DNA of 64,000 nucleotides from Trichobilharzia szidati (lineage: Eukaryota > Platyhelminthes > Trematoda > Strigeidida > Schistosomatidae): assembly GCA_944472155.2 (NCBI GenBank), contig OX235272.1, forward strand, positions 1,348,354 to 1,412,353. Reading direction: 5' to 3'. The notes below the pieces were generated by a model that saw only the letters and a list, made by a program, of their open reading frames with translations, had not been told where the DNA came from and made no database searches. This document shows positions 30,326 to 41,230 of the stretch, in pieces. The position numbers and the translations under genes were made by a program. The number at the start of each line of letters is the position of its first letter. Position 1 is the first letter of the stretch.

Positions 30326-32366
30326 TAGTAACACTGGCGCTCAATAATTTATCGCTCAGTATTTTTCGTCACCTTAATGTAAGTGCAGAACTTAGACACG
30401 ACGGCAGAATGTAATTTCAAAAGAAGGCAAAATCAAACGTAAAAAAATGGAAAAACTAGCTCTAATTAGTCTAAAACAGGATAACAACATCGTCATCAGA
30501 AAAACTCTACAGCAGTTTTGGATAAATCTGACTATATCAAGAAAGTTACTGAACATATTGAGACGGATCTATAAGAGGAAATTGAGAAGCATGTAGACAC
30601 AATAATGAATAAGGTTAAGAAATCTACAGCGGACTTAATGCGCAGAATGAAACCGTCATTAGGTGAGTCTAAATGGTTTAATTCAATGCTTAAAACTAAT
30701 GATGCTAGTAGAATATATGATACTATTAAAATACATAAGCCAGGTTACCCCATACGACCAATAGTAGATTTCAGAAATTCCACTACAATTAATTATCAAA
30801 GCACTTAACTCTAAAACTTTATCCCATTAGAAATCATTCAAACTCTAGACTAACTTATTCATATGAAATGAAAAGGTAACTAAATGACATCCATTTAAAG
30901 AATAATGAAAAAATGGTTAGTTTTAATATAACTAGTCTTTACGCAAATATACCAGTCAACATGGCCTTAGAAGCAGTGAAAACAGAACTAACTTCTGATC
31001 TCTAACTTATTCATGGAAAACAGCTGCCCATTGAAGAAATTATTTTAGGAATTCAGTTATGCTTCAGATCTACTATCTTTAAATTCCAGGGTAAAATATA
31101 TAGACAGAAGGTGTATCAATGGGATCACCAATATCCCCTGACGTAGCAGATATCTTTATGGACAGCTGGGATAATGTTGCTCTTAATAGATTTAACTCTA
31201 CTCCAAAGATAATATGATGCAGATATGTGGATGACACTTTGACAGTGTTAAAAACAGAACATATCACAGTCTAGTTTCTCTACACATATAACTCACTAGT
31301 AAAGGGAATAAAATTCACACTGGAATCGGAAAATGAACAAGGAGAATCAGCCATGATGTCAGATTGTAAAATAAAACAAATAGAAGAAGGTAGACTGCAC
31401 ACTAGCATTTATAAAATGCCAAAACATTCTGTTAATAGATAATTAGACTTTAATTCATCTCATCCGTTATCCGTGAAGTCAGGCTTAGCTAAGTGTCTAA
31501 CAAATCGAGCAGTAGCACTAAGTGGTACAAGAAAACACCTGAATGACGAAATAATACAGATAGAAGAAGCGTCGGTGTCAAGTGACTAACTATCCTGTAA
31601 AACTCACTAGGAATATCAAAAACAGTCAAAAGCAAAATAAAAATGATGGCGAGACTAATAATCATAACATAAATAAGAGAGAATATAAGGCAATTACAAC
31701 TATACCTTATAAGAAGGGGACATCTGAGACCTTCCCTACGTATGATCTCAGTAAAACAGGAATCAGGATGGCACTTAAACGTACAAACTCACTCAAGGAC
31801 AAGCTCTGTTGACTAAAGGACCTGGTGGACCCAATTACACAGAATAATATAATTTACAAAATACCTCGCAATGACGGTGAGTTAGGTCAACTGCATAGTT
31901 CAAACTAGTAGATCGGGGGCAATCAGATTACCGAAACATAAGAATTTAGCTAAGGTAAGAATGGTTGACCCAGAGAAGATAAGTAATTTAGAAAAAAGCT
32001 CAGTGATTGCACTGCATGCATTAACACACAACCACATAATAGGTTGGGAGAGGGTTAAAATTCTAAGAAGTAATATAGGTAAGTGGAGAGCGAGAGAGGT
32101 TGATTACTGAATCCTGGTTCATCGAGTCTACACCTAACAGGTGCAATAGGAATGACTCATCACTCATACCGGAAATATGGGAAAAACTACTACCAATCAA
32201 GTCATGCGATGAAAAATAGTGGGATTATATAAACGAAGTTAGAAAGTTGTGTGAGCACCTTGATATGATTATGAGCAGCAATAAATTGTGCTCGAGACGT
32301 TATCAGTAAATATTACTGTATAACACCGTGAGACTTTATCAAAACAAATTTTACCCACAGTGGAAG
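30326..32366 (+). mobile_element. Penelope-like element inserted in the right arm, broken
   Basis: In the left arm the sequence around 22110-22165 is continuous where this element sits. It holds an N-terminal LISLKQDNNIVI-like start, then MNKVKKSTADLMRRMKPSLGESKWF and IYDTIKIHKPGYPIRPIVDFRNSTT (30605-30808), SFNITSLYANIPV, KIYRQ.EGVSMGSPISPDVADIFMDSWDNVALNRF (31090-31200), and CRYVDDTLTVLKTEH (31220-31262) with YVDD intact. The linker KKGTSETFPTYDLSKTGIRMALK and a decayed GIY-YIG start follow. The 3' end has the terminal core GAGCAGCAATAAATTGTGCTCGAGAC (32271-32296). Several frameshifts and stops remove function. Confidence 0.82.
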
Positions 32367-32399
32367 TAATTTCATATTAGTTAAGTTTATTTCAAATAT

Positions 32400-33095
32400 C
32401 ACTCAGTGATGTCAAGGTTTCTAGCACAATTTATTGCTGCTTATTATCATATCAGACTAATCACACGGTTTCATAACTTGCTTTATTTATATATTTTTCT
32501 CTCTCTTCCCCTTGTTGTTGGCTGAAACTCTTCAGGTATCCGATATGTGCGTTGTATCCTTCCAGTTGCAGGTGTCTGGTGTTGGTTCGATGAACAAAAC
32601 TTCAGTGATTAACCTCTCTCTCACTCCACCTAACTTTATTACCTTCTAATACTTTCATCGTATCCCGCAATACCTATTTCGTGATTACATGCAAGTGAAT
32701 GAAATGCAGTGGATGAGCTTCTTTCTAGGCGAATTAACTTAACAGGGTCACTCAACCTTGGTCTAGCTAACTCCCAATTTTCCAATAGTCTAGTTGACTT
32801 CGATCTACTAGTTTAACAGACCATTGTGATTGACCCCACAGTTATCACATGGTATTAGCTATATTGTATGATTTTCTTAATTGGATCTGTGTGGTGCTTA
32901 ACCCGGCAATGTTTATCTCCGAGAGAGCCAACTGGTTTAAATGCCACCCTGATTCGAACCTCACTGAAAATCCTACGTGAGGCCTCTGATGCTCTTGCTT
33001 CATACGGCAGTACTACATAGGCTTGTAATTGCGTATTATTCACGTTTTTCTCATCATTTTCATCACTTCTTCTCCTTTTTCTATGCGTTTTCATA
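32400..33095 (-). pseudogene. PLE endonuclease linker and 3' end (right arm)
   Basis: The minus strand of 32855-33094 reads KRRRSDENDEKNVNNTQLQAYVVLPYEARASEASRRIF then VAFKPVGSLGDKHC, the linker before the GIY-YIG domain. The 3' region 32410-32830 is nearly identical to 8740-9180. Left-arm partner: 21470-22110. Confidence 0.7.
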
Positions 33096-33179
33096 AAGTT
33101 TAGAATAAATTCCGGCGATTCGTTTTTTAATAGTAATAATATTACGTCGCACCTTCAGACATAGTCAAAGTGAGTTTAC

Positions 33180-33650
33180 CAGGAGCTAGCTCGTCAACAC
33201 AGACCGAGTATTTCACTGTGAATTCTTCATATTAGATGCTTGGAGGCGATCGGCAGGAAGACTTCACTGTAACTAGGTTTCGGGCTAGCTGACAGTTACC
33301 AGTCAGTAAGTAGTACCTGGAATCCTGAAGAAACTCACGTCCCCTCTGTGGTTCGAATCCAGATCACCGAGCGCCGCACTCCCACATCAGTTGAATCATG
33401 AGACCGAATTGCTCATTGGTGACGTCTCTGACTGCAGCATTCACTGGGTGATGCGGGTTTGAATCTCAGAAGTGACGTGAGTTCCTTCAAGAATGTAGAT
33501 CCGCCTTGCTGACTGATGTTAATACCAGCTAGCCAGAAACCAACGTGCAGCCAAGGCCTCCCACCAAATGCCTTCAACCATCTAATATTAACAAATCGCG
33601 GAGCAGTGTATTATGATAGGGAGCTACTTAACATGCTGGCCACATTGCAA
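33180..33650. repeat. Internally palindromic repeat (right arm)
   Basis: Reverse-complement partner of 20860-21340, with the same internal symmetry and two opposed tRNA-like boxes (GGTTCGAATCCAG at 33351-33363 and GGTTTGAATCTCA near 33458). Confidence 0.6.
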
Positions 33651-33969
33651 ACTTGACTGACATAATTCATTCTGTACCAAAGAAAGTACTAGACACATTG
33701 CACCAATTACTAGCTGGTGTCCAATCAAAATACCAAGTTTTTCAATACAATAGAATGAATCAGTGAGCGATACACAACAGCTTAGTCATGCAATAGTAAT
33801 TGCAATCACTAAGTTTTCTTACAAAGCAACATCACATGGAGAGGTAATTGAAAACCCGTCTTATTTTGGTACTTTTCAGCACTCTGCACCAAAAGTTCCA
33901 TCCTGGAACTTCAGGTCGTAAGACCAAGACCGTGGACCTTTCTGCCACCTGAGCTGGATTTCATTGACT

Positions 33970-34440
33970 CTTGAAATCTGACTTCTTCACTTCTTGAATT
34001 AGTACTATTCTCACCAGTGCTAACTATGGACATCTATTTCATTTTCTTTGTCATGGTGGACACCAATGATCACAACTTCTCATTATAGTTCCAGAATATC
34101 CATCCGGTCGCTATCAATGAGCTGGTGTCTGATATTTAGATTATGAGATTTGTGGAGATTTGGATGAATTTGAGTAGGTAGATTTCGTCAGGAACCAACA
34201 TCATTTCCAGAAGTGATTGAAAAGCAGGCAGAAGTGGACGAGTGTTTCGTGCTATTCTGTAATTCCTCATCAGTGCATTGCCACGATCCCACCACGGTTT
34301 GAATCCAGGACTTTCAGGCTACAAAACCAAGGTCGGTGTTCATTCAGATTAACATTTTCGAAAATTGGACGAAATGTCTATCCATTACTACCTGCGGCTG
34401 GTTTTGAATGATCTATCTAACTGGCGTGTTGGTTCACGAT
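33970..34440 (-). repeat. Second hammerhead-SINE family with intact core (right arm)
   Basis: On the minus strand: a tRNA-like CTGGATTCAAACC box (near 34298-34310), then CTGATGA (34267-34273), a stem region GGAATTACAGAATAGCAC and GAAAC (34244-34248). Both conserved hammerhead halves are exact, unlike in the left arm. The spacing of 18 bases between the halves fits a stem II loop, but the pairing is imperfect. Confidence 0.6.
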
Positions 34441-34859
34441 ATAAGCTAACAATTGAAATGAAATCAGTTCAAATTCTCGTAAATCCCATGGTCGAAATGT
34501 TAGTATAAATATGTTTGTCATGAGTATTCATACAGAGAGATAAGTTTTATTCGAGTTATTTTTAAGAGACACGGTGTGTGTCATCAGGTGAATCCCTGTA
34601 GTTGATACAAATTCAGTATTTTGGTTTATTACCCTTCAAAATCTATTTCGATGTATATTTTCGTGATTTATAGAATTTGATGCTTGTTTTTAGGCGCAAG
34701 AGTTGAGGAAAAAACGATGCACTAAGGTTCATAAATATCCAGTAAATTCATAAAGCAGTCAAAGAGTCTACTGATAAAGGATTTTCGGTCAGATGTGCAG
34801 AATGGAAAAGGAATGAACTATTCTAATCCCAATTCTTTTGACGAAAAGTAACTCTGGGA

Positions 34860-35480
34860 ATAATCCAACTAAGAACCTATTGTTGAAGAAATATGTTGAA
34901 GGAAATGGAGGCGGATTGGGCACACGCCACTGAGGAGACCGTCGAATGATATATCACGAGAGGCAATAGCTTGAGAAGAACCCGAGTGAGTGATGACGAG
35001 ATGTGCGTGGAGCACAGGGTGACATTGTGAAGGGAAGGGTTTATGGGCAAATGTGGAGCCAGTTGAAGAGGAGTACAGAGAACGAAACAAAATGCAGATG
35101 CTTTGTTGATGCCCTATTTTCTCCTCATAACCCAAGGGAATAACAATAATAATTACTAAACTGTTCAATTTGCTACACAACTGATAATAAGCACTCATCT
35201 CCTCCTTGCACGGTCTGCTCCATTTCACCCTCAAACCAAAATACAACTTGTCGTTCCCCATTTGAGTTCCACTCGAGTACTTGGCACCTGAAGTCACTCG
35301 GTGGTGTCTCCAGAGTGTGTCTGATCTACAAGTATTTTCTTCTATATAAGGCTTCAACAATAGGGTCTTCGTTGGCTCGTTCACAGAGTTCCTTGTTGCT
35401 AGATCTCTCCTGATGACCACCTGATCTTGAGTACAGAACCAGCGAAGACAGCTGTTGATAAAAGTCTGCTCAGGCCTGTT
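34860..35480. pseudogene. RTE LINE relics tail to tail (right arm)
   Basis: 34860-35140 is RTE 3' sequence on the plus strand ending at CCCAAGGGAATAACAATAATAA, and 35160-35480 is RTE 3' sequence on the minus strand. It mirrors 19170-19860. Confidence 0.65.
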
Positions 35481-35499
35481 CGAAACTCCTCTTGTGATT

Positions 35500-36150
35500 C
35501 ACTTATCAAACTAGTGATGCAAATATCAGAACTGACCAACCAAACTAGACTGATGTTGAAAATCCACCTAATCTAGTCCACCGCAGTTACAAATATCATC
35601 GGTGATAGTCAGCGGCCTCGTTTTACTCTTGTCTTCACTTCAAATGCTCCGCTTCGCGTTTCGGATAACCTGACACAGCATTCCCATATAGCCAGCAGTA
35701 GAATGATGTTCATAAAGGTTTGACGCATTCTGTAGTGTTGAAGTAATCTCCAACCTGCTTAATGGTGAATTCTGGCGATGGCTCATTCCCAGTCGATGAA
35801 ATTCTGATCGAGTTTCGACTGCCATTCCATGCTCTGTTCGATGGTGTTGCGTAGATTTACAATTAAATGCGTTCACAGCTATCTTTCCCTGAATTCAGCC
35901 AGTTTGTTGTGTGAGGCGGCGTTCTACATCTACATCCACCTCAGCTGTTTTGGTCTCTTCAAGATGACGTGACCTAATATTGTGATTGACGTCGACAAGA
36001 GGAACTCATTTCTTTAGACATAAGCGTAGTCTTCAACGATGACTTCATGTATACTGTATAATTCATTCAACTTGGGATGTCAATGGATGTAGAGTGTTTC
36101 AAACGCCTTCATAATTCTTGAAAATGTTGTCTTAGAGAAAATATGATTGG
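35500..36150 (-). pseudogene. RTE-like reverse transcriptase relic (right arm)
   Basis: Minus-strand counterpart of 17250-17892, without the CR1 insertion. Pieces equal to AGWIQG, FHRLGMSH (35760-35830) and GVNTRVK.GR.LSP can be followed across several frames. It fixes the pre-insertion sequence for the left arm. Confidence 0.6.
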
Positions 36151-36549
36151 TTGAGTGTAGGTAGAGTAAAGTGGAATGTTTCTGGTACCATCTTCTACCT
36201 AAGGTATATAGGCAACTTCTGATATCCTATCTTAGGGCAGTGATTTTACCAAATCTTTTGGTGAAATACATGGATCCTTCATCAAGTATTAAATATTCAA
36301 AGCTAAGCAGACCTGATCATCACTCTAGCCCCTTCACTTCAGTTCGCCTTTATTATTCTCCTTCAAATCTTCACTATTTAGAAGTTTGAGTTTTTAAATT
36401 GTGCAGTTCTAGTGTCAATGAAGCTTGATGCTTATTTGTACCAGTCAATAATTATAGATTCTCTGGTCGTATCAATGAAATGTGATGGTTGAGAAGAAGA
36501 AAAAAGCACAGCACGCGCACACGCTAACACGCACAGTGAGACTATCAGG

Positions 36550-36800
36550 TGAAAGATGATAACTTCTTCTACACCGATTCAATCAGATTTTGCTGATATA
36601 CACACAAACAAACACACACACGCACACACTCACACACTTACTATGGCGAATTCTTTAGTGATCAGTATGTTAGGCAGCAATACGCATATCTACATTTATT
36701 GCATTTTATTGCATTCATCGATGTGTGTGTTTGTATGTGTGTGCATGTGTTCTCTTGGCACCCTACTTGTACTGACGAGAAAGTGTTTTTTATCACCTCT
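36550..36800. repeat. CA/GT-rich simple sequence (right arm)
   Basis: ACACACACGCACACAC and TGTGTGTGTTTGTATGTGTG tracts mirror 16590-16860. Confidence 0.7.
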
Positions 36801-37299
36801 ACATATTATGGCATCGATAAATGATTGTGTATATAAATAATAATAAGTTCAACAAAAATAAGTGCAGTGAAAGAGGTCAAGTATTTCCTTGAATTTCTCT
36901 ACGCCTTTCACTCACTTACACTAAGTTTTTACACACACCTTTGTCTTGTTGTTCACTCGGACGAAGGTATTCAATAATCAAAAGGAGACCAGCAGAAGTG
37001 GATAAAAATGGTGTTAGATGACTGAAGGCAGTTGGAACAAAGGTCTTGACTTAGACTTGGTGCTTGCTGTTGTCAGCGATTTACTGTAGATTGCCTTCGA
37101 CCATTTAATCTCAGTCAAAAGTGAGTACCGTGATGGCGAGTCGCTTGGTTTGAAGATCATATTGCGGACTTGACTGTCAGGATTTAGTGACCACAAACCC
37201 GAGGAATACCATGCACACCTGAATGACTGATCACAAGGAATGTTTTGTGGTTTTTGTTGAACTGAAACTCACTAATTTCAGCATATTTGAGAGGAACGT

Positions 37300-37727
37300 T
37301 CTTCACAGCAACGTTAAGAATAGTGTTCTGCAGTTGTCAGTTGGTCTGCAGATGTCTTAAGTACAAGATCTAGCATCTGAACGCCCCCAAGTGTATGTAT
37401 CAGTTTACCTGTTCCTATGGAGCCAGGTGTATTGGTCGTTTGACGTGTATGTTGTCTAAAGGAGTTCAAGAACACTATCCTACATGGCTCCGAAAGGCTA
37501 GTAGGGGCTATACAATCAGTGCGACAACTGAACACTTTGTCAAAACTGGTCATTCCATTTCAACGTGCAGCTCGTTCAAAGTAGTAATCGGAAAATTAAA
37601 TAACAACCTGCTAAATGCCGTACGTCTTCGTCTGATCGGCATTAATGAAGCTTTAATCATTAAGTTAGAAAAATCAGAGTTGTGTATAAAAAAGAAAATT
37701 ATTCAATCACTCATACTATCATGGTAA
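37300..37727 (+). pseudogene. PLE GIY-YIG endonuclease relic (right arm)
   Basis: CMYQFTCSYGARCIGRLTCMLSKGVQEHYPTWL (from 37393), then TTEHFVKTGHSI and LRLIGINEALIIKLEKSELCIKK. The Cys pair before the domain and the IGR core survive, but YIG is CIG. It is the longest open version of this relic; the left-arm partner is 15480-15790. Confidence 0.72.
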
Positions 37728-38557
37728 CGACCGTGTTGATTTCTACTAACTCGACTCTTATTTGTTTGCTTGTTTTTCTAACTCCCTACAACTCTTGTAT
37801 TTCTCTAGAACTCTAACAAAATTCCATATTCTTCCTCCTTTCTATATGCATCCTGATTATATCCACTCCTTAGATCACTCATCTCATTATGTAGTTCTAA
37901 TACGCATATTCAACTCCTCTTATGTATTGAATGAAACTAGCGACTATGATAGTGACAAATGACCACCTTTGCCACTCCTCTCCTTCATGAAATAATTGTA
38001 TATAAGTGCGATTTTACAGCTAATGAGGAGAATAAATTTTCCGGAAGGTGCTTCTTCACTGAACTACTTGTTTCGTTCCTTTCAATAATGTCTGGCTGGG
38101 GACTATGCGTGGATTCCTTATTAGTGATGCTATAATTGTGGAGTAACTCAATCACTAAAACCTACTTATTGCGCATAAGTCTATCAGTTCATCGGTTGTT
38201 ATCTTTGTCTCAATCTGGATACCATTGTTTCCCTTCCAGTTACATTAAGCTTCAGGCAACACTGATTGTTAAAAAATGCTAACTCTTGAGTACCTAGAAA
38301 TCTACTGGCTACTTCGTCTTTTGACTATTCGAAACCCTATTTTAACTTACCTACCTAAGTATTACTTAGCCACTACTCTCATCCTATGCAGGCAGTGCTA
38401 AGAAGGCGTCTGAAATCAACGCAATGTGACATTTACAAATCTTCTAATTTCAGTGGTTCTTTGTTTCGATGATTAAGAGGAATGAAGGGAAATTATGTGT
38501 TAGATTTGGTTTTAAACGTTTGAAGCTGACTGCTTAAGTAAAACATGCTAAGCCGTG

Positions 38558-39202
38558 TTATATTTGCTTGTTAACTATTCCGAACAGACTGTCTACCATA
38601 TGACTAGTGTTCAATGGATGGAGTAAAATCGCATAGTTCGACGCCTGAGATGCGCTTAGACCCAGGCTCTTTGGTCTGTGTTTAGAAATGTGAACAATAA
38701 CTCTTGTCTCTATTCTTCTGCTGTATGTGCTTCGGCACTTACATGTAAATTGGTAGACACAGTTGGAACTAACATGAATTGGGAGTTTGTCAACTGTTGA
38801 CTGTCTTAAACAGCTAGTCGTTTGATAAAAACATCCAAGTTTGGCGGCTGGATATGTACCTTTTATGGCAACGTTCAATTAATGCCTTATCCTACTAACA
38901 ATATCATTACCTTTGAAGGCAAACTGCAGAAAGATAGACTTCTTCTTTACTGTGCTGCAATTCAATTTTCCCACACTACCCTCCCCATGTGTATCATTAT
39001 CGCCCAGCCATCTTTCCACAATGGATAACTCTTCCTCGATATTTTCTTCTGGGCAAAACTTTCTTACACGATCAAACAATGTTCTCGTCAATTCTTTGTT
39101 CTGTAACTTAATGCTACTGTCCGGTTCAAATTGTGTGTAGTGCTGACCGCAATCTTTGAACCTTTCCATAATTTTGATATTGTTGAATGACTCAACAAGC
39201 AC
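38558..39202 (-). pseudogene. PLE linker and GIY-YIG endonuclease relic (right arm)
   Basis: 38879-39202 encodes MERFKDCGQHYTQFEPDSS through EENIEEELSIVERWLG. 38558-38878 continues in another frame with SNCVYQFTCKCRSTYSRRIETRVIVHISKH and ends at VDSLFGIVNKQI. The frames change near 38879. The left-arm partner is 14050-14700. Confidence 0.75.
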
Positions 39203-39599
39203 TAAACTGACCGCCCGCTCACCCGCCTACTTACTTACTCACTTATTTCCTTATATTCAATGTTTCAATTAGTCATTTCTTTTTGAACTGACCGAAATCC
39301 ATCAGTTTTTTCCATGCAACTGTTGTTATTTTTAAAAAATGCGTAGTTTGTTTGTGAAACAAATTAAAGAAACGAAATAATTTTCATGTATGTGACTCAG
39401 ATTACATCATTTGAACTGTTACAGTTAACACCTGTTAGGGTTTTTGAAACAAGAGATCTGATTAATTAGGTACATTTTTTTAAAATGCAGATTTAATTAT
39501 ACTGCCTGCATAGTTTCTAAATATAATTCACTCATATGCATGTAATCGATAAATGCTCAAAAGGAATCTGATCCGTCCCGAAAAAGATACTTCTGCTCA

Positions 39600-40100
39600 A
39601 TCTAGAATTCAAAGGTGACATTGAAGCAAAAATCCTTCGTAAACGCCACTGCATATCTCTGGGGAAATCTTACTTCGCCGCGAGCCTACGACTGGCGTTT
39701 CCGTGCAAGAAACTGTTCATCCAGAACGCGGAAGACAAGCTGTCGCATTGGGCCACCTCAACGTGCATATATCAGTTTACTTGCTCTTGCGGAGTTGCGT
39801 ACGTCAGCCGTATCATGCGCCAACTTGAAAAACGCGTTCGTGAACACTATCCAGTCTGGCTAGTAAGAGGAGATCGAAAACGTGTATATAGCTCAGTGAC
39901 AGGACATCTGGTCAATTCAGGACATTCAGAGCCTTTCGAAAAATCTTTCAAAATAATAAATAAGATTTGACCAAACCTATCAAAGGGAGTAAAATTAAGA
40001 CATCTGGGCATAGCCGACGCACTGGGAGTCCAAAAGCTCAAACTAACGCTGTGTATCCAAAAAAAATACATCCAAACCTTGACCCTGCCATGGCCATCAT
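39600..40100 (+). pseudogene. PLE GIY-YIG endonuclease relic
   Basis: In mosaic frames: STCIYQFTCSCGVAYVSRIMRQLEKRVREHYPVWL (39755-39860), then SSVTGHLVNSGHSEPFEKSFKIINK and LRHLGIADALGVQKLKLTLCIQKKYI. It is a different family from the arm copies by residue choice. YIG is YVS. The sequence after it (40240-40330) resembles the PLE flank at 12380-12430. Confidence 0.7.
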
Positions 40101-40239
40101 AAACAGGTAATTCTTTTAGTAATGACCATCCCATTGCCTTTTTTATCCAAACTTCCTGTTTTTTCACTTTATTTTTAAGTTTCTCTTAATCCCTCTTCAC
40201 ACTTCCATATTTTCATGTTCAGACTTCCTGTCTATTTTT

Positions 40240-40500
40240 GCCATTGTATTATTTAGCTTAAAAATCCCCATTGGGTCGTTCAGCGAACAGACTCTTCTCG
40301 GCGAATTCATTTACATAGCTGTACAGTAGCATTTATATATAATTATTTGTGCGTGTGTACATGAAGTATGTCAAGTTTGGATAGTTAATAAGGCAATACA
40401 ATAATGACCTAATATAGAAACAAGGTTAATTAGACGGCAGCAAAAGTAAGCTTGAGTTAGCAAGATAGATGACGTAATATAATTGTCTAAAAAATTTAGG
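40240..40500. repeat. PLE-associated untranslated sequence
   Basis: TCAGCGAACAGACTCTTCTC and a following GCTGTACAGTAGCATTTATA resemble 12395-12445. No coding sequence. Confidence 0.4.
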
Positions 40501-40504
40501 TATT

Positions 40505-40790
40505 GGTTTTGTAGGGATTTTGTTTGATTGCATGGAGGATTTCACCATGAGCTGACATCAGTTAGAGAACCACTGGAAAATCTGCGAGTACTGGACACCT
40601 GTTTGGTCCTAGTTTGGGACTCTTCATAAGTACGCACCCACCGGGATTCGAACTCAAGACCCTCTGGTTACAAGGCGAGTTCATAGACCATTGAGCCACT
40701 GGGACCCGATTCAATGATCCATGAATTCTAACTTCTGCCAATTCACGATATAGCGCGACCATTTCGCAATGTCTTCTTCGATGAGTTTCA
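40505..40790 (-). repeat. Hammerhead SINE, single minus-strand copy
   Basis: On the minus strand: GGGTTCGAATCCC-type B box (near 40645-40660), CTTATGAAGAGTCCCAAACT and ACCAAACAG in place of ACGAAACAG, then the GAGCTCATG-type 3' region and CCCTACAAAACCAATACC. Both hammerhead halves carry a change. No clear TSD. Confidence 0.75.
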
Positions 40791-40799
40791 ACTTAGGTC

Positions 40800-41230
40800 A
40801 GAATAGCAACAGAGGTAATTACAGGTGGAGACTAAGTAGAGGTGGAGTAGAGACTAATGCCATTTAAATTAGGACAAAAATTGAGCAGATAAATTGGATG
40901 GTGTAACATAAATGACTAGAAATTGAGCGTTGGTCAAGTCAGTAACAGTGGTAATGAAGTGTAAAAATTAAATCGGGTAGGGGTAGAGAACAGGAAAGTT
41001 GAAAATGTAAAATATTACAATTGAAAAGACAAAATAATACTAATGAAGAGATAGAAGAGAAAAAAATTAAGTAGAATTTACCCGTTGGGTATTAAGACAG
41101 ATTACGTCCATTGCAAGTGTAATAATTGAACAGACTTCTCTTGTATGTAGAGTTCAGGACTTAGCAAATGAATTGCCATTACTTCTGCAGTTTGAAGAAG
41201 TTTGACTCGTACACTTTTAGGAAGACTGCT
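40800..41230. repeat. PLE terminal-type sequence
   Basis: CTTCTCTTGTATGTAGAG...GACTTAGCAAATGAATTGCC (41130-41185) resembles 12910-12955 in the 5'-side PLE terminal repeat. The rest is purine-rich, without open frames. Confidence 0.4.

Larger units (their letters stand above)
30115..39430. repeat. Right arm of the large inverted repeat
   Basis: Reverse-complement partner of 13765-22395; the anchor pairs are listed there. It carries a private PLE insertion (about 30326-32366), which the left arm lacks, and does not have the left arm's CR1 LINE. Divergence differs along the arms: 70 of 70 bases match at 36421-36490, whereas many other stretches differ clearly. Confidence 0.85.
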
